From Acidobacteriaceae bacterium (GTDB lineage: Bacteria; Acidobacteriota; Terriglobia; Terriglobales; Acidobacteriaceae), in NCBI GenBank assembly GCA_003160215.1, contig PLQW01000205.1, positions 3,448 through 49,243 of the forward strand: a stretch of DNA of 45,796 nucleotides. Reading direction: 5' to 3'. Of the stretch, positions 17,051 to 27,019 are shown one piece after another; positions within the stretch are counted from its first letter, which is position 1, and each line of letters begins with the position of its first letter. A program made the translations under genes and the position numbers. The notes under the pieces are model-generated. The model had not been told where the DNA came from. It worked only from the letters and a program-made list of their open reading frames with translations, and searched no databases.

Positions 17051-17533
17051 CTAGAAGCCATCTCATAAATAACGGAGCGGGCCAAAATCGAAGTACCTCA
17101 GGGGCTAAAGAGGGTGTGTGAGAACTGTGCCGTCCCTGAAGGGACTCGTTATTTTTTCCCACTTTACCCAGGGCTTAACCACCCCAACACGCGCAAAGGC
17201 GGCGCTCATTGGGGGCCCGGTACGCCCTGGGCTAATGTTATTTCGCCCCTGCGGGGCTTTGATTTTGCCCGATCATTCGACCGCGCCAGCGCGCAACGAG
17301 TTCTCACACACGCTCTGAAGCCCAGTCTGCAAAAGGCCATTTGCGGCACGGCTGAAAGAGGCTGCTGAAAAAAGACTCAAACAAGTAAACTCGGCATTTT
17401 GCGCAACGACGATTCAATAACTTACGAGTGACTTTTGAGTCAAGAAACGCCCGAAATTGCTACTGTGGTTCATTTTTCAGCAGCCTCTGAAGCCGTGCCC
17501 CTTCAAAACCGGACTTATGAGATAGCTTCCAGT
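17051..17533. mobile_element. MITE-like element with nested inverted repeats (family A, full copy)
   Basis: The left end (CTAGAAGCCATCTCATAAAT, from 17051) and the right end (ending about 17532) are imperfect inverted repeats of ~21 bp, about 18 matching. Inside, GTGTGTGAGAAC near 17115 is inverted as GTTCTCACACAC near 17309-17320, and a third perfect 16-bp pair bounds 17357-17488. No coding potential is seen. A related, shorter copy with the same left end and the same CCCCTTCAAAACC right-hand block is at 44728-44974. Fragments of the core (GAGAACTGTGCCGTCC) recur near 13191 and 29959, and a degenerate match lies near 35220. The right end abuts the lptD stop codon. Confidence 0.7.
17357..17488. 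mobile_element. 132-bp inverted-repeat unit inserted in the family A element
   Basis: AGAGGCTGCTGAAAAA (17357-17372) is repeated exactly, inverted, as TTTTTCAGCAGCCTCT (17473-17488). The next bases also pair loosely (GACTCAAA against TTTTGAGTC). The interior is AT-richer than its host. A variant single end, GAGGCTGCTGGAAAAG, lies at 29870-29885. This looks like a small non-autonomous transposon (MITE) or paired insertion-sequence ends; no transposase is inside. Confidence 0.65.
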
Positions 17534-20232
17534 TAATACAGTCTCTGCAGCCGCCGGATAGTGCCGAAGGTCCCAATGTTGGAAAGGCTGAACGAGAAGC
17601 GATAACTGTTCTCTTGGCTGATGGTGGGGGCAAAGGCATAGCGCGAATACTCGAAGGCGACGCCGCAGCAGTCCCAGTTGTAGTTGGTCTGTACGGTTGC
17701 CGACTGCACGAGATTGAGCCGGTCATCCACGCCCACAGCTGCCGCGCCACTCAAGCCTCTTTGGGCGACGTTACCGTATTGCACCTGGACGCGATACTGG
17801 TTGTAGATGCCGACGCCGAGCGTCGGTTGACCGGCGATGGGGACCGTCAGCGCGGGCTCACGCATGTACGTCTGCCCGCCCGCCACGTACCACTTGCCGC
17901 TATCGCCAAGCCTGCGGCCAACTAAGAGGGTGCTGGCATTCACTTGATGCATCACCGGGTCATAATCCAGCGCCCATTGAATGTCGCTTCTTGCATCTTG
18001 CATCCGGAGCCGCGAGATGATGGGCGAAAAGCGGCGCGGCTCCGTGAGAAACGCAATGCCGGTGAGATCTACGGTGCTGTCGAACACGTTACGCTGACCG
18101 GGCACCAACGCTCCGCCAAAAGTCGGATCGAAGAAATACTTCTGCGCGATCTCCCAGGTGATGACTTCACGCGCCGGACCTTGCTTGTCGTCGCAGGTAT
18201 CGTCTTCCGTTCCAGTGGTCTTCTTGGCCGCGAGTTCTTTCTTCTGGGAAAGAAGCGCATATTTCGGATGTTGAAAACATTCGGCCGTCGACTTCGTTTT
18301 CTTCGCAAAGAGACGGTTGACCACGCCGTATTCCACTTCATTCGTGTCGGCTAGAATGTCGCGCTGGTCGAAGCGGATGATCTGGCTGAAGTTGTCGATG
18401 CCCGTCTGGTAGCGATAGACAACTCGCGGCTCGACCGTATGCTTCATCACGTAGCCAAAGAGTTTGCGATCGAAGATCTTCGATAGCGTTGGTGGCCTGA
18501 CCTCCATGGACCCGGCGAGAACATTCCGGTTGATCGGATCGCTGATCGCCTTCCCCACCGCTATCAGCCCTCCGCCCTCCAGCCTCTGGGTGTAATAGGT
18601 CTCGCGCACCCCAGCCTCGGGTCGAAAAGTCCAGCCATGAAGAAACGTAGGCAGGGAGATGTAGGGATGGGCGTCGAGGCGTCCGACCACCGGGGCGGTC
18701 TCAAATCCTATCTCGTGCCGGGAAACGCCTTCCGTAGCTATGTCGTAGGCGTACACCAGGTTTGAGCGGCTGAAAGGGCGTTCCACCGAGGAAAACTCAA
18801 GCGAGGGAGTGTGGGCGATATCGATCACCTCTCCCGGATTCGTGCTCTGGTATGACTGGTAGAGCGAGGCCACGAAGCCTAGGGCGTATCCGTTCCAATT
18901 CTTGCTGAGAAATCCGTAGGAGCGTACCTCAGAGTCGATGGATTGCAGGGCAAAACCTTCGGCGAACGCCACGCGAAACAAATAAGAACTGAGAAAGTCA
19001 ACCGAGAGCACTCCGTGAAATCCCTCCGGCAACTGGATCCATCCATTCGCTCGCAGTTCCTCTCCGCCCTGGTTCTGTCCCGGATTCGGTTGCCCCTGGG
19101 GGGCGCCTTGCTCGTCAATCACTCCAAAATATTCGGCCTTGAACTGGTAGTTGTAGCCGACCGACCGAAAGATCCCGTGTTGCGCCCATCCTCGTGCGGA
19201 GTAAAGCGAGGCCCCCAGGGTGGCGTCATTGCTCCGATTGATTGCCCAGTAGAACGCGTCTCCCAGGATGGTACCCCGGGTGCTCGACTGCCCAAAAAGG
19301 GGCATAAGAAAGCCACTCTGGCGCCCCAGATTATCCACCGGGTGCTCGACCCATGGAAAATAGAAGACGGGGATGCCATGGATGCGCAAGATGGCGTGAT
19401 GCATGGTGGCTTCGGCGCCCATTTCTACGTATGCGGTCTGGGAGTTGAACTGCCACTTGGGTTTCGGCAACTGGCAGGAAGTAATGTAGCCTTGGTTGAC
19501 CTTGTAATGGTCGGGCCCAAGCTTGTCCACAACCTTCCCGGTGAAGAAGAAAGGAGTCGAGGAAGTGAGGAACATGTCTTTGTTCTTGACCTTGACTCCA
19601 CTCGATCCGATCACGTCGTAAAAGATTCCTGTGTCCCGGCTGACGTCGTAGGTGGCGTGCGTCCCCACAAGATGGTCGTTGTGGGGGCCCCCATCGAAGA
19701 CTACGTGTCCGTTTGCCGTGACCTGCCCCGTCGTGGAATCGTACGTGACCTGGTCGGCGTGCAGGGTGTAGGTGCGGAACCTCATCACGACGTGGCCGCG
19801 GGCCTTGTAAATGTCCTGGTTCTTTTCCTGTTCGTCGCCGCGGATCAACACTTCATCCCGGCCCAAGGCAACGTTCATGGACGGACGCGGAGGTCCCAAC
19901 TCCTGGTCGTTGCTGCCCGACTGAATTTCTTGCTGAATGAGCCGTTCGGTCTGTTTGTCTTCCTGGCCGGTATCGGTTTTCACCGTGACTTCGGGCTTGG
20001 CGGGCGGGAGTTGCTGCGCGGGCCCGACATCGGAGGTCGAGTCGTCCGGCAATTGCGGTTTGGCGGGAGTTTCGGGAACCGTAGCTGCATCGTACGAACT
20101 TGATTGCGGGGCGGCTGACGCCGGACTATACGGCTGCTCCGGCGGACGCAACTGGCTGGTTAACATACCCGGCTGCAGAAACAGATGACAGGCCACCAGC
20201 GCCGTGATAATCATTCGAGTGCGGGCAATCAT
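17533..20232 (-). CDS. lptD: LPS-assembly outer-membrane protein LptD
   Basis: About 899 residues from the ATG at 20232; the frame is open further but has no better start. A signal-anchor-like N-terminus (MIARTRMIITALVACHLFLQ) is followed by a ~120-residue proline-rich linker. Then comes an OstA/LptA-like jellyroll (KARGHVVMRFRTYTLHADQVTYD and TGQVTANGHVVFDGG), and a long beta-barrel region with alternating aromatic strands, ending in an aromatic residue (RRLQRLY), as expected for a barrel's last strand. LptD inserts LPS into the outer leaflet with LptE. It is larger than the ~780-residue E. coli protein because of the linker. No lpt partners are adjacent. Confidence 0.85.
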   Translation of the reverse strand: MIARTRMIITALVACHLFLQPGMLTSQLRPPEQPYSPASAAPQSSSYDAATVPETPAKPQLPDDSTSDVGPAQQLPPAKPEVTVKTDTGQEDKQTERLIQQEIQSGSNDQELGPPRPSMNVALGRDEVLIRGDEQEKNQDIYKARGHVVMRFRTYTLHADQVTYDSTTGQVTANGHVVFDGGPHNDHLVGTHATYDVSRDTGIFYDVIGSSGVKVKNKDMFLTSSTPFFFTGKVVDKLGPDHYKVNQGYITSCQLPKPKWQFNSQTAYVEMGAEATMHHAILRIHGIPVFYFPWVEHPVDNLGRQSGFLMPLFGQSSTRGTILGDAFYWAINRSNDATLGASLYSARGWAQHGIFRSVGYNYQFKAEYFGVIDEQGAPQGQPNPGQNQGGEELRANGWIQLPEGFHGVLSVDFLSSYLFRVAFAEGFALQSIDSEVRSYGFLSKNWNGYALGFVASLYQSYQSTNPGEVIDIAHTPSLEFSSVERPFSRSNLVYAYDIATEGVSRHEIGFETAPVVGRLDAHPYISLPTFLHGWTFRPEAGVRETYYTQRLEGGGLIAVGKAISDPINRNVLAGSMEVRPPTLSKIFDRKLFGYVMKHTVEPRVVYRYQTGIDNFSQIIRFDQRDILADTNEVEYGVVNRLFAKKTKSTAECFQHPKYALLSQKKELAAKKTTGTEDDTCDDKQGPAREVITWEIAQKYFFDPTFGGALVPGQRNVFDSTVDLTGIAFLTEPRRFSPIISRLRMQDARSDIQWALDYDPVMHQVNASTLLVGRRLGDSGKWYVAGGQTYMREPALTVPIAGQPTLGVGIYNQYRVQVQYGNVAQRGLSGAAAVGVDDRLNLVQSATVQTNYNWDCCGVAFEYSRYAFAPTISQENSYRFSFSLSNIGTFGTIRRLQRLY

Positions 20233-20544
20233 CGAGAAGCGGGCGTCCCCTCGCCGGGTTCGGTTGAATTGAGCAGAACCTTGCAACTTAGCACGTTGCC
20301 TATGGAGAGGTAAAACGCCATCCGCTTGCGCTGGTTCCACGCTGCTCTGGATTTTCTCCTAAACCCGCTCGGTGTCCACTGGTTGCGCGATTCTCGCGAT
20401 CGGGTGCACAGCTTGCCGCGCCTCATGGACGCGAGCCGACGGCCTCTTTTTCTCATTTCCATTCAAGATTCACCCATGCGCTTGTGCGAGGCGCCTCACG
20501 TGCCTTGCCAATGAAGCGGGTAGAAAGAATAGTCGCGCCACCAC
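20233..20544. promoter_or_regulatory. Divergent promoter region between lptD and the RDD gene
   Basis: The 312-bp gap separates two divergently transcribed genes and must hold both promoters. I could not pick convincing -35/-10 boxes and saw no repeats apart from a short CGCGAT/ATTCTCGCGATCG patch near 20390. Confidence 0.35.
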
Positions 20545-21615
20545 ATGACCGATCAGCGAACCTCGCGTTCTGAAGCATCTGGCAATTTATCGCAGACTAC
20601 CACCGACGTCTGGCGGAAGGAAATTCACGCCCGCGTGGCTGGCTATCGCACGCGCCGCGGCCGCCGTATCGAGGGAGCGTACACCATGCGCTTCCCCTTT
20701 CCTCCGCTTGAACCCGACGTCTCCGGCCCAGCAACCATCGCGCCGGAGGACTCGCCGAGCCAGGAACAGGCGGGTGAGGCCAGTATGGCGACCGGTGCAC
20801 AAACCTCCGCAACCGAGGTTGCCAGCTCCGAGGTCTGCGATTTCGGATCGGAACCCGCCGCCACGGAGCCAGAAGTATCGCTTACGGAATCCCCAGCGCT
20901 GCCCGAGTTGCTGCTTAATCCTGGAGCGCCAGCGCTTCCGGAGTTGCCGGTTGATCCTGAACCGCCGCCGGCTCGTTTGCCGCGCTCCACGCCCCAGCGC
21001 AAAGTCATCGCTTTTCCCCGCCAAGCGTCGGGAGCCCCGGAAATACACCGCCTGGCGGATCCTGTTCTGCCGGAACGGCCGCGCATCCTGGATGTGCCCG
21101 AGGAACTGGAAGCGCTGCCCACCACGCCTTTCCTCGACGGATTGCAATTCGGACCCAATACGCAGCCCATCATCGCGACCCATGCGGACAACGTGGAGCT
21201 TCCTTTTCGGGCTGTCGGTAGGGCGCACCGCCTGTACGCGGCCTTGCTGGATTGTGTCCTCGTAGCTGCAGGCGCCGCTGTCTTCGCGGCTGTGGGCTAC
21301 AAGATGCTGCCCAAGCTGGCCTTCACCAAGCCAGTGCTGCTGACGGCGGCCGCGCTGCCGGTGCTGCTATGGGCGATCTATCAGTACCTGCTGCTGGTCT
21401 ATGGCGGAGCCACCGCGGGTATGCGCATAGCCAAGATTCGCCTCAGCACCTTCAAAGGAAAATCGCCGCGCCAGCGTGAGCGTCGCCATCGCGTTATGGC
21501 TCTCTATTTCTCCACGGCTTCCTTCATCATGGGCTTGCTCTGGGCGTTCGTAGATGTGGATACCCTCTGCTGGCACGATCGCATCAGCCGAACCTACTTG
21601 ACGGATCGAAAGTAG
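20545..21615 (+). CDS. RDD-family membrane protein with long disordered N-terminus
   Basis: This 356-residue protein has ~215 residues of Pro/Glu/Ala-rich, probably disordered sequence, then an RDD domain. The domain begins AVGRAHRLYAALLDCVLVAAG, where the usual R-x-x-A-x-x-x-D pattern is seen, and continues with two more hydrophobic segments and GATAGMRIAKIRLST. It ends with a membrane segment, DVDTLCWHDRISRTYLTDRK. RDD proteins are small integral membrane proteins of unclear or transport-related role. The long N-terminal extension is unusual; it could be a scaffold for partner binding. Divergent from lptD; no operon partner follows. Confidence 0.75.
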   Translation: MTDQRTSRSEASGNLSQTTTDVWRKEIHARVAGYRTRRGRRIEGAYTMRFPFPPLEPDVSGPATIAPEDSPSQEQAGEASMATGAQTSATEVASSEVCDFGSEPAATEPEVSLTESPALPELLLNPGAPALPELPVDPEPPPARLPRSTPQRKVIAFPRQASGAPEIHRLADPVLPERPRILDVPEELEALPTTPFLDGLQFGPNTQPIIATHADNVELPFRAVGRAHRLYAALLDCVLVAAGAAVFAAVGYKMLPKLAFTKPVLLTAAALPVLLWAIYQYLLLVYGGATAGMRIAKIRLSTFKGKSPRQRERRHRVMALYFSTASFIMGLLWAFVDVDTLCWHDRISRTYLTDRK

Positions 21616-21992
21616 CAGGTGGACTCGAGTCGAGGAGCCTTTGACTCGGCGCCCGCCCGACCCACAGAAGAAGCGGGTGTGAAATTCTCTGCGGGCGCCC
21701 CGCTCCTTCGAAAATCATTCACTACCCTTCGGCTTCGCTCAGGGCAGGCTCCGACACAGAGGCACGGAGTTTTGGTTCCATAGAGTTTTCTCCGTGGTCT
21801 CCGTGCCTCCGTGGTGAATTTTCCGTCCCTCTACGCGGCCGCCCTTCGGAATGCCTCGGCGAAGCATCCAATTGAAAATGCTCGCCGAAATTGGTCAAGC
21901 ACTGACCGATAAGCACTAAAGGCAGTACACTGATGTACTCCGGTTGCAGGGTTCCTGCGAACCGAACGCTGCCCCGGGCCGCGCCAACAACT
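21616..21992. repeat. Gap with a family C-like palindrome fragment
   Basis: Between the RDD gene and the permease lies CTTTGACTCGGCGCCCGCCC at 21640-21659, followed by a hairpin in which GCGGGTG and GCGGGCGCC blocks alternate. It closely resembles the GACTCCGCGCCCGCCCGACC part of the large hairpin at 35311-35505. A CTTCGGCTTCGCTCAGGGC block follows near 21728. No gene is supported. Confidence 0.55.
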
Positions 21993-24266
21993 ATGTCCAC
22001 ACAAGCTGGGAATCTGCAGCGTCCCGTAATCAAGGTCTTCGTCGCCACTACGGTGATGCTGACCTTTATCTCGTTCTGGCGAGCTGCTGCCATCATTCTG
22101 TCCGATCTGGCCTCGTCGGCATACTACGTGGGCGGGGATGCGGAAAAGGTCATCGGCAAAAGCGCTCCCTGGTTTGTGCTGGCGGTGATGCTGTTCAGCT
22201 ATGCGGTGCGGGCGCTGTATATCGAATCCAGTTCCATGTTCGTTCGCGGCGGCGTCTATCGCGTAGTCAAGGAGGCCATGGGCGGAAAGCTGGCCAAGTT
22301 GTCGGTTTCCGCGCTGCTGTTCGATTACGTGCTCACCGGGCCAATCAGCGCAGTGTCGGCTGGCCAGTACCTCGCAGGCTTTCTTACCGATACTTTCCAT
22401 CACTTCGGGTACAACATCCACGTTCCCGACAACTCGTTCGCGGCGCTGTTCGCGATCGTGGTCTGTCTTTATTTCTGGTGGAAGAACATCCAGGGTATCC
22501 ATGAGTCCAGCGCACGCGCGCTGCAAATCATGAAGATCACCACGGTGATGGTGGTGCTGCTCATTGTCTGGTGCCTGATCACGCTGGCGAAGACTGGAGC
22601 TCACCTGCCGCCGTTCCCTTCCGCGGCGACCATGCACCACGATCATGAGTCGCTGGGCTGGCTGCTGGGCACCTGGGCGGCGCGGATTCCGCTGATCATG
22701 ATGCTGGTGGGATTTGGCCACTCCGTGCTGGCCATGAGCGGAGAAGAGTCGCTGGCGCAGGTGAACCGCGAGATCGAGCATCCCAAGCTGAAGAACCTGG
22801 AAAAAACCGGGCTGGTGATCTTTCTCTACAGCCTGTTTTTTACCTCGCTGGTGTCCTTCTTCGCCGTGATGATCATCCCCGACAAGGTGCGGCCTGATTA
22901 CTACGCCAACCTGATCGGTGGCCTGGCTATGAACGTGGTCGGCCCCTACACCCTGCGACTCTTCTTTCAGGGCTTCGTCGTCATTGTGGGCGCGCTTATC
23001 CTGTCGGGTGCGGTTAACACCGCCATTGTCGGCGCCAACGGTGTACTGAACCGCATGAGTGAAGACGGAGTGCTTACCCCGTGGTTCCGCAAGCCGCAAA
23101 AGAAGTTCGGCACCAGCTACCGCATCATCAACCTGATTGTTGGCTTGCAGATTTTCACCATTATCGCCAGCGGCGGCAATGTGTACCTGCTGGCCTCTCT
23201 CTATGCCTTTGGTGTGATTTGGAGCTTCGCCTTCAAGTCATTGGCCGTGACCGTACTGCGCTACACCGAGCCGGAAAATCGCGAGTGGAAGGTTCCCGGC
23301 AACTTTCACGTCAAGGGCGTTGAGGTACCGGTTGGGCTCATCCTGATTTCGCTGCTGCTGTTCGCGACGGCGATCGTGAACTTGTTCACCAAGCAGTTGG
23401 CCACCATCGCCGGAGTGGCCTTCAGCGTGGCATTCTTCGCCATCTTCACCATCTCCGAGCACATTACCTCCAAGCAGCAAACCCATGCAGACTCAGGGCT
23501 CGACCAGTTCAATGTGGCCCAGAATGCCGAGCTCAGCGCCGAGACCATGGAGGTCCGCCCTGGCAATACATTAGTGGCGGTTCGCGATCCGCGTAACCTG
23601 TACTACCTGCGCCAGATCCTCGCTAAGACAGACACCACCAAGACCGACGTGGTGGTGATGACGGCGCGCGTGTATCACCGTGAGCACTCCTTCAGTGGCA
23701 GGGAAGAGGTGGACACCTCGGAGGTGTTCAAGAAGTATGAGCAGGAACTGTTCACTGCGGTGGTAGCAGTGGCGGAAAAAGAAGGACGGCACGTTGCTTT
23801 GCTGGTAGTGCCGACGAACGACATCTTCGAGAGCATTGTCGCCACGGCGCAGCGATTGCACTCGTCGGTCATCGTCTGCGGCTTGTCGAACCAGCTCACC
23901 GCGGATGAGCAGGGCAAGCTCACGGGCGATGCCTGGGAGCGGCTGCCGGAACCGCGTCCGCGACTGCGCCTGGTGGTGGCCGAGCCCAAGGGTACCAAGC
24001 ACGAATACCTGCTGGGTCCGCACCTCCCGCGCATGCGCCAGGAAGATGTGGACTTGCTGCACGGCCTGTGGAAGGAAGTGACCAGCGACCCGCGTTATCG
24101 CGAGCTGCACCATTTCCACGTGCTCAACGTAGCGCTCCAGGAGATGGCCGAGCGCATGCACAACGGCGCTTACCACGATGGGGTCATGAAGGAAATCTTC
24201 GATGAGATGCGCAGCAGCCGAGGAGAACTGGTTGCCGACGACGATGTTCCGCCGCCGCCGACGTAA
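21993..24266 (+). CDS. APC-superfamily permease with a ~250-residue cytosolic C-terminal domain
   Basis: About 757 residues from the ATG at 21993 (MSTQAGNLQRP). Residues ~10-490 contain about 12 hydrophobic segments with a permease-like layout, but the first helix lacks the usual GxGIGxGIF and reads SDLASSAYYVGGDAEK instead, as in a divergent APC branch. From about 510 the chain is soluble. It has VRPGNTLVAVRDPRNLYYL, a strand-helix pattern with VVVMTARVYHRE, VALLVVP and SSVIVCGLS that resembles a universal-stress-protein fold, then a helical tail ending in prolines. A USP-like regulatory domain on a transporter is known in other bacterial APC proteins; here it is an inference. Substrate unknown. 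Confidence 0.8.
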   Translation: MSTQAGNLQRPVIKVFVATTVMLTFISFWRAAAIILSDLASSAYYVGGDAEKVIGKSAPWFVLAVMLFSYAVRALYIESSSMFVRGGVYRVVKEAMGGKLAKLSVSALLFDYVLTGPISAVSAGQYLAGFLTDTFHHFGYNIHVPDNSFAALFAIVVCLYFWWKNIQGIHESSARALQIMKITTVMVVLLIVWCLITLAKTGAHLPPFPSAATMHHDHESLGWLLGTWAARIPLIMMLVGFGHSVLAMSGEESLAQVNREIEHPKLKNLEKTGLVIFLYSLFFTSLVSFFAVMIIPDKVRPDYYANLIGGLAMNVVGPYTLRLFFQGFVVIVGALILSGAVNTAIVGANGVLNRMSEDGVLTPWFRKPQKKFGTSYRIINLIVGLQIFTIIASGGNVYLLASLYAFGVIWSFAFKSLAVTVLRYTEPENREWKVPGNFHVKGVEVPVGLILISLLLFATAIVNLFTKQLATIAGVAFSVAFFAIFTISEHITSKQQTHADSGLDQFNVAQNAELSAETMEVRPGNTLVAVRDPRNLYYLRQILAKTDTTKTDVVVMTARVYHREHSFSGREEVDTSEVFKKYEQELFTAVVAVAEKEGRHVALLVVPTNDIFESIVATAQRLHSSVIVCGLSNQLTADEQGKLTGDAWERLPEPRPRLRLVVAEPKGTKHEYLLGPHLPRMRQEDVDLLHGLWKEVTSDPRYRELHHFHVLNVALQEMAERMHNGAYHDGVMKEIFDEMRSSRGELVADDDVPPPPT

Positions 24267-24396
24267 CCGCAGTCGGCATGGGCCGAGGATCGACGCGAGA
24301 AACAAGGGCGTCTGCGTTCTCCTGAAAATCCGCGTTCATCCGTGCAAATCCATGGCCAAACGGTTTTCTTCCCTCCGCTCTTGCTAACATCAAGGG

Positions 24397-25914
24397 GTGA
24401 TGACCGCTTCCAAGGTCCGCGTTCGCTTCGCTCCTTCTCCTACGGGACAACTGCATGTTGGCAACGCCCGCACCGCACTCTTCAACTGGCTCTTCGCCCG
24501 TCAAGCCGGCGGCGTCATGGTGTTGCGCATCGAGGACACCGATCTCGCGCGTAGCGAGGCGCGCTTCGAGGGCCAACTCCTCGACGATCTCAAGTGGCTC
24601 GGCATCGATTGGGACGAGGGTCCCGACAAGGAGCCCCAAGGTCCGTTCGCGCCCTATCGTCAGAGCGATCGCCTGGAGTTGTATCGCGAGCATGCCGATC
24701 GGCTGGTGAAGGAAGGCAAGGCCTACCTCTGCTTCTGCTCGCAGGAGGAGTTGGAGCGTGACCGCGAGCGCGCTCTGCAACATCAGCAGCCGCCGATCTA
24801 CTCCGGAAAATGCCGCGCGCTCGATCCCGAGGAAAGCCAGCGCCGCCGCGCCAACGGCGAAGCGGCGGCTATCCGGCTGCGCATTCCCGAGCACCCCATT
24901 CGCTTTCACGACATCGTGCACGGCCCAGTCGAGTTCTCCAACGAAGTGGTCAGCGACCCCATCATCCTGCGCTCCACCGGTATTCCGGTTTACAACTATG
25001 TGGTGGTGGTGGACGACGCGTTGATGGACATCACCCACGTGATTCGCGGCGACGATCATCTCTCCAACACGCCCAAGCAAGTGGCCCTCTATGAGGCGCT
25101 GGGATGGCCGGTGCCGGAGTTCGCACACCTGTCCACGATTCTGGGCAGCGACCGCGAACGCCTGTCCAAGCGGCATGGGGCAACCTCCATCTCCAATTTT
25201 CGCGAGATGGGAGTGCTGCCCGAGGCGCTTGTCAACTACCTCGCGCTGCTGGGTTGGGCGCCCACCGGTGGCACACGCGAAATCTTTTCGCCCGAAGAGT
25301 TGATCAAGGAGTTTTCGCTGCAGCGTGTCACCCCGTCGCCGGCGGTCTTCGACATGGAGAAGCTCCACTGGCTTAATCGGCATTACATCAAGCAAAGTCC
25401 GCCTGAGCGCATCGAGAAGCTCGCCGAACCGTTCTTCACGCGCGCCGGAATGTTGCCCGAGAATCCCGACGATCGCACCCGTGCCTGGTTTGGCAAAGTC
25501 ATCGCGCTGCTCGCGCCATCCGTGGACAAAGTGGAGCAGCTTCCCGAGCGCGCCGGATTGATCTTCCGCTACGATGCAGCCGCTGCGGTGAATTCGCCCG
25601 ATAACGTGGAGGTCCTCGCCGCGCCGAAAACTCCAGACGTCCTGACCGCATTTGCGGCGCAGGTGGAAGGCGATTCGTCGCCGATGACGCCGGAGCGCTT
25701 CAAGGCCATCATGAATGAAGTGAAAGCGAAGACCGGTGCGAAGGGCAAAGATCTCTTCCATCCGGTTCGGATCGCGTTGACCGGATCGCACTCGGGCCCC
25801 GAGTTCGACAAGCTGATTCCGATTCTCGAGGAAGGGTCTCAGCTAGAGCTACCGCAGCACGTAATGAATGTTCGCGAACGCCTGGCCGCCTTTCGTGCGG
25901 CACGCGGGATTTAA
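24397..25914 (+). CDS. gltX: Glutamyl-tRNA synthetase
   Basis: This 505-residue class I synthetase has [20 protein letters not shown] near residue 10 (HIGH-type motif), [12 protein letters not shown] near 43, an [12 protein letters not shown] block near 216, and [13 protein letters not shown] (KMSKS-type) near 250. The helical anticodon-binding part follows, closing with [13 protein letters not shown] near 450. It charges tRNA-Glu, and may also mischarge tRNA-Gln if an amidotransferase is present. The start is GTG at 24397 or ATG at 24400, just behind AAGGGG. The deaminase gene converges from the other strand with only 23 bp between the stops. It appears complete. Confidence 0.95.
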   Translation: MMTASKVRVRFAPSPTGQLHVGNARTALFNWLFARQAGGVMVLRIEDTDLARSEARFEGQLLDDLKWLGIDWDEGPDKEPQGPFAPYRQSDRLELYREHADRLVKEGKAYLCFCSQEELERDRERALQHQQPPIYSGKCRALDPEESQRRRANGEAAAIRLRIPEHPIRFHDIVHGPVEFSNEVVSDPIILRSTGIPVYNYVVVVDDALMDITHVIRGDDHLSNTPKQVALYEALGWPVPEFAHLSTILGSDRERLSKRHGATSISNFREMGVLPEALVNYLALLGWAPTGGTREIFSPEELIKEFSLQRVTPSPAVFDMEKLHWLNRHYIKQSPPERIEKLAEPFFTRAGMLPENPDDRTRAWFGKVIALLAPSVDKVEQLPERAGLIFRYDAAAAVNSPDNVEVLAAPKTPDVLTAFAAQVEGDSSPMTPERFKAIMNEVKAKTGAKGKDLFHPVRIALTGSHSGPEFDKLIPILEEGSQLELPQHVMNVRERLAAFRAARGI

Positions 25915-25937
25915 GAAGTAACCGGCGAACAAGGTTT

Positions 25938-26996
25938 TCAGAACTTCGCCAGGTATTCTCGCTTCTTTTCTTCCGGCAAGAACGACGCGCGAAACGAATT
26001 CTTCGCCAGCTCGCGAAGCTCAGTTTCGCTGAAGCCGAAGACCTGCTGCGCAATCCGATATTCGCGCAACAGGTTCGTGTGGAACATGTCGGGATCGTCG
26101 GTATTCAGCGTGACCTGCACGCCGGCGTCAAACAATTTCCGGACTGGGTGCTGCTCCACCGCGGTGCAGCAACCGGTCATCACGTTGCTGGTGATGCACA
26201 CTTCCACCGGAATTTGCTTCTCGGCCAGATAACGCACCAGTTCCGGATCGTCGACCGCGTGCAGTCCATGCCCGATGCGGTCCGCCTTCAATTCCCGCAG
26301 CGCGCCCCAGATGGACGCCGCTCCCACCGTTTCCCCGGCATGGACGGTTAACTTCAAGCCGTGTTGCGCAGCGTGCTGGTAGACCTCGCGGAACTGCTCC
26401 GGCCCGGCGCGGCGCTCGTCCCCGCCAATTCCGATGCCCGCAACGTTTCGCCCCTTGAAGCGAATTGCATCTTCAACCACGCGACGCGCTTCGTCTACGC
26501 CGAAGTGCCGGACTGCGTCGAAGATCCAGTGCAGTGACATGCCAAACTCGCGCTCGCCGCGCTGTCGCCCACGCTCCGCCCCTTCAAACAGGGGAGCAAA
26601 TTCCTGCCCGCGCCACTGCACCACGCCGGCAGAGATGTACACCTCGGCATGAAGAACGTTCTGCGCGTGCAGCTTCTGCATCATGCGATAGGTAACAAGT
26701 TCGTAGTCCTCGGCGGTGCGCAACCGCTCGGTGACCGCCTTGAAGGCCACCAGGAAGCCGGTGAAATCTTTGTATTCGTACAACGCGCGCGCTGCTTCTT
26801 CGCTGAAGACGCGTCCGCTGTCCTCGATGTTCTTATAGCGATTATTGCTGCTGGGAAGCGGCGTGGGATGGCGGCGGCTCAGCTCCGCCAGTGTCGGCGG
26901 ATCGACGGTTCCCTCGAGGTGAAGATGGAGTTCGGCCTTGGGCAGTCCTAAGATGAAGTCGTTGGCGGAGTCAGTAAGATGGGGCGATTTCGTCAT
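25938..26996 (-). CDS. Adenosine deaminase-family amidohydrolase
   Basis: About 352 residues from the ATG at 26996; the frame is open much further upstream, but that part is antisense to the permease gene. Metal and catalytic motifs are in order: LPKAELHLHLEGT near 18 (two His zinc ligands), LTVHAGE near 210 (His and catalytic Glu), DRIGHGLH near 230, and LNTDDPDMF near 290 (Asp). The family includes adenosine, adenine and 6-amino-6-deoxyfutalosine deaminases (the last for futalosine-type menaquinone synthesis). The GIGIGGDERRAG stretch does not decide between them. The permease gene upstream ends 24 bp before this start (stop at 27020), so the two may share a transcript. Confidence 0.85.
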   Translation of the reverse strand: MTKSPHLTDSANDFILGLPKAELHLHLEGTVDPPTLAELSRRHPTPLPSSNNRYKNIEDSGRVFSEEAARALYEYKDFTGFLVAFKAVTERLRTAEDYELVTYRMMQKLHAQNVLHAEVYISAGVVQWRGQEFAPLFEGAERGRQRGEREFGMSLHWIFDAVRHFGVDEARRVVEDAIRFKGRNVAGIGIGGDERRAGPEQFREVYQHAAQHGLKLTVHAGETVGAASIWGALRELKADRIGHGLHAVDDPELVRYLAEKQIPVEVCITSNVMTGCCTAVEQHPVRKLFDAGVQVTLNTDDPDMFHTNLLREYRIAQQVFGFSETELRELAKNSFRASFLPEEKKREYLAKF

Positions 26997-27019
26997 GGGG
27001 TATGCGAGTACCCGAGATG

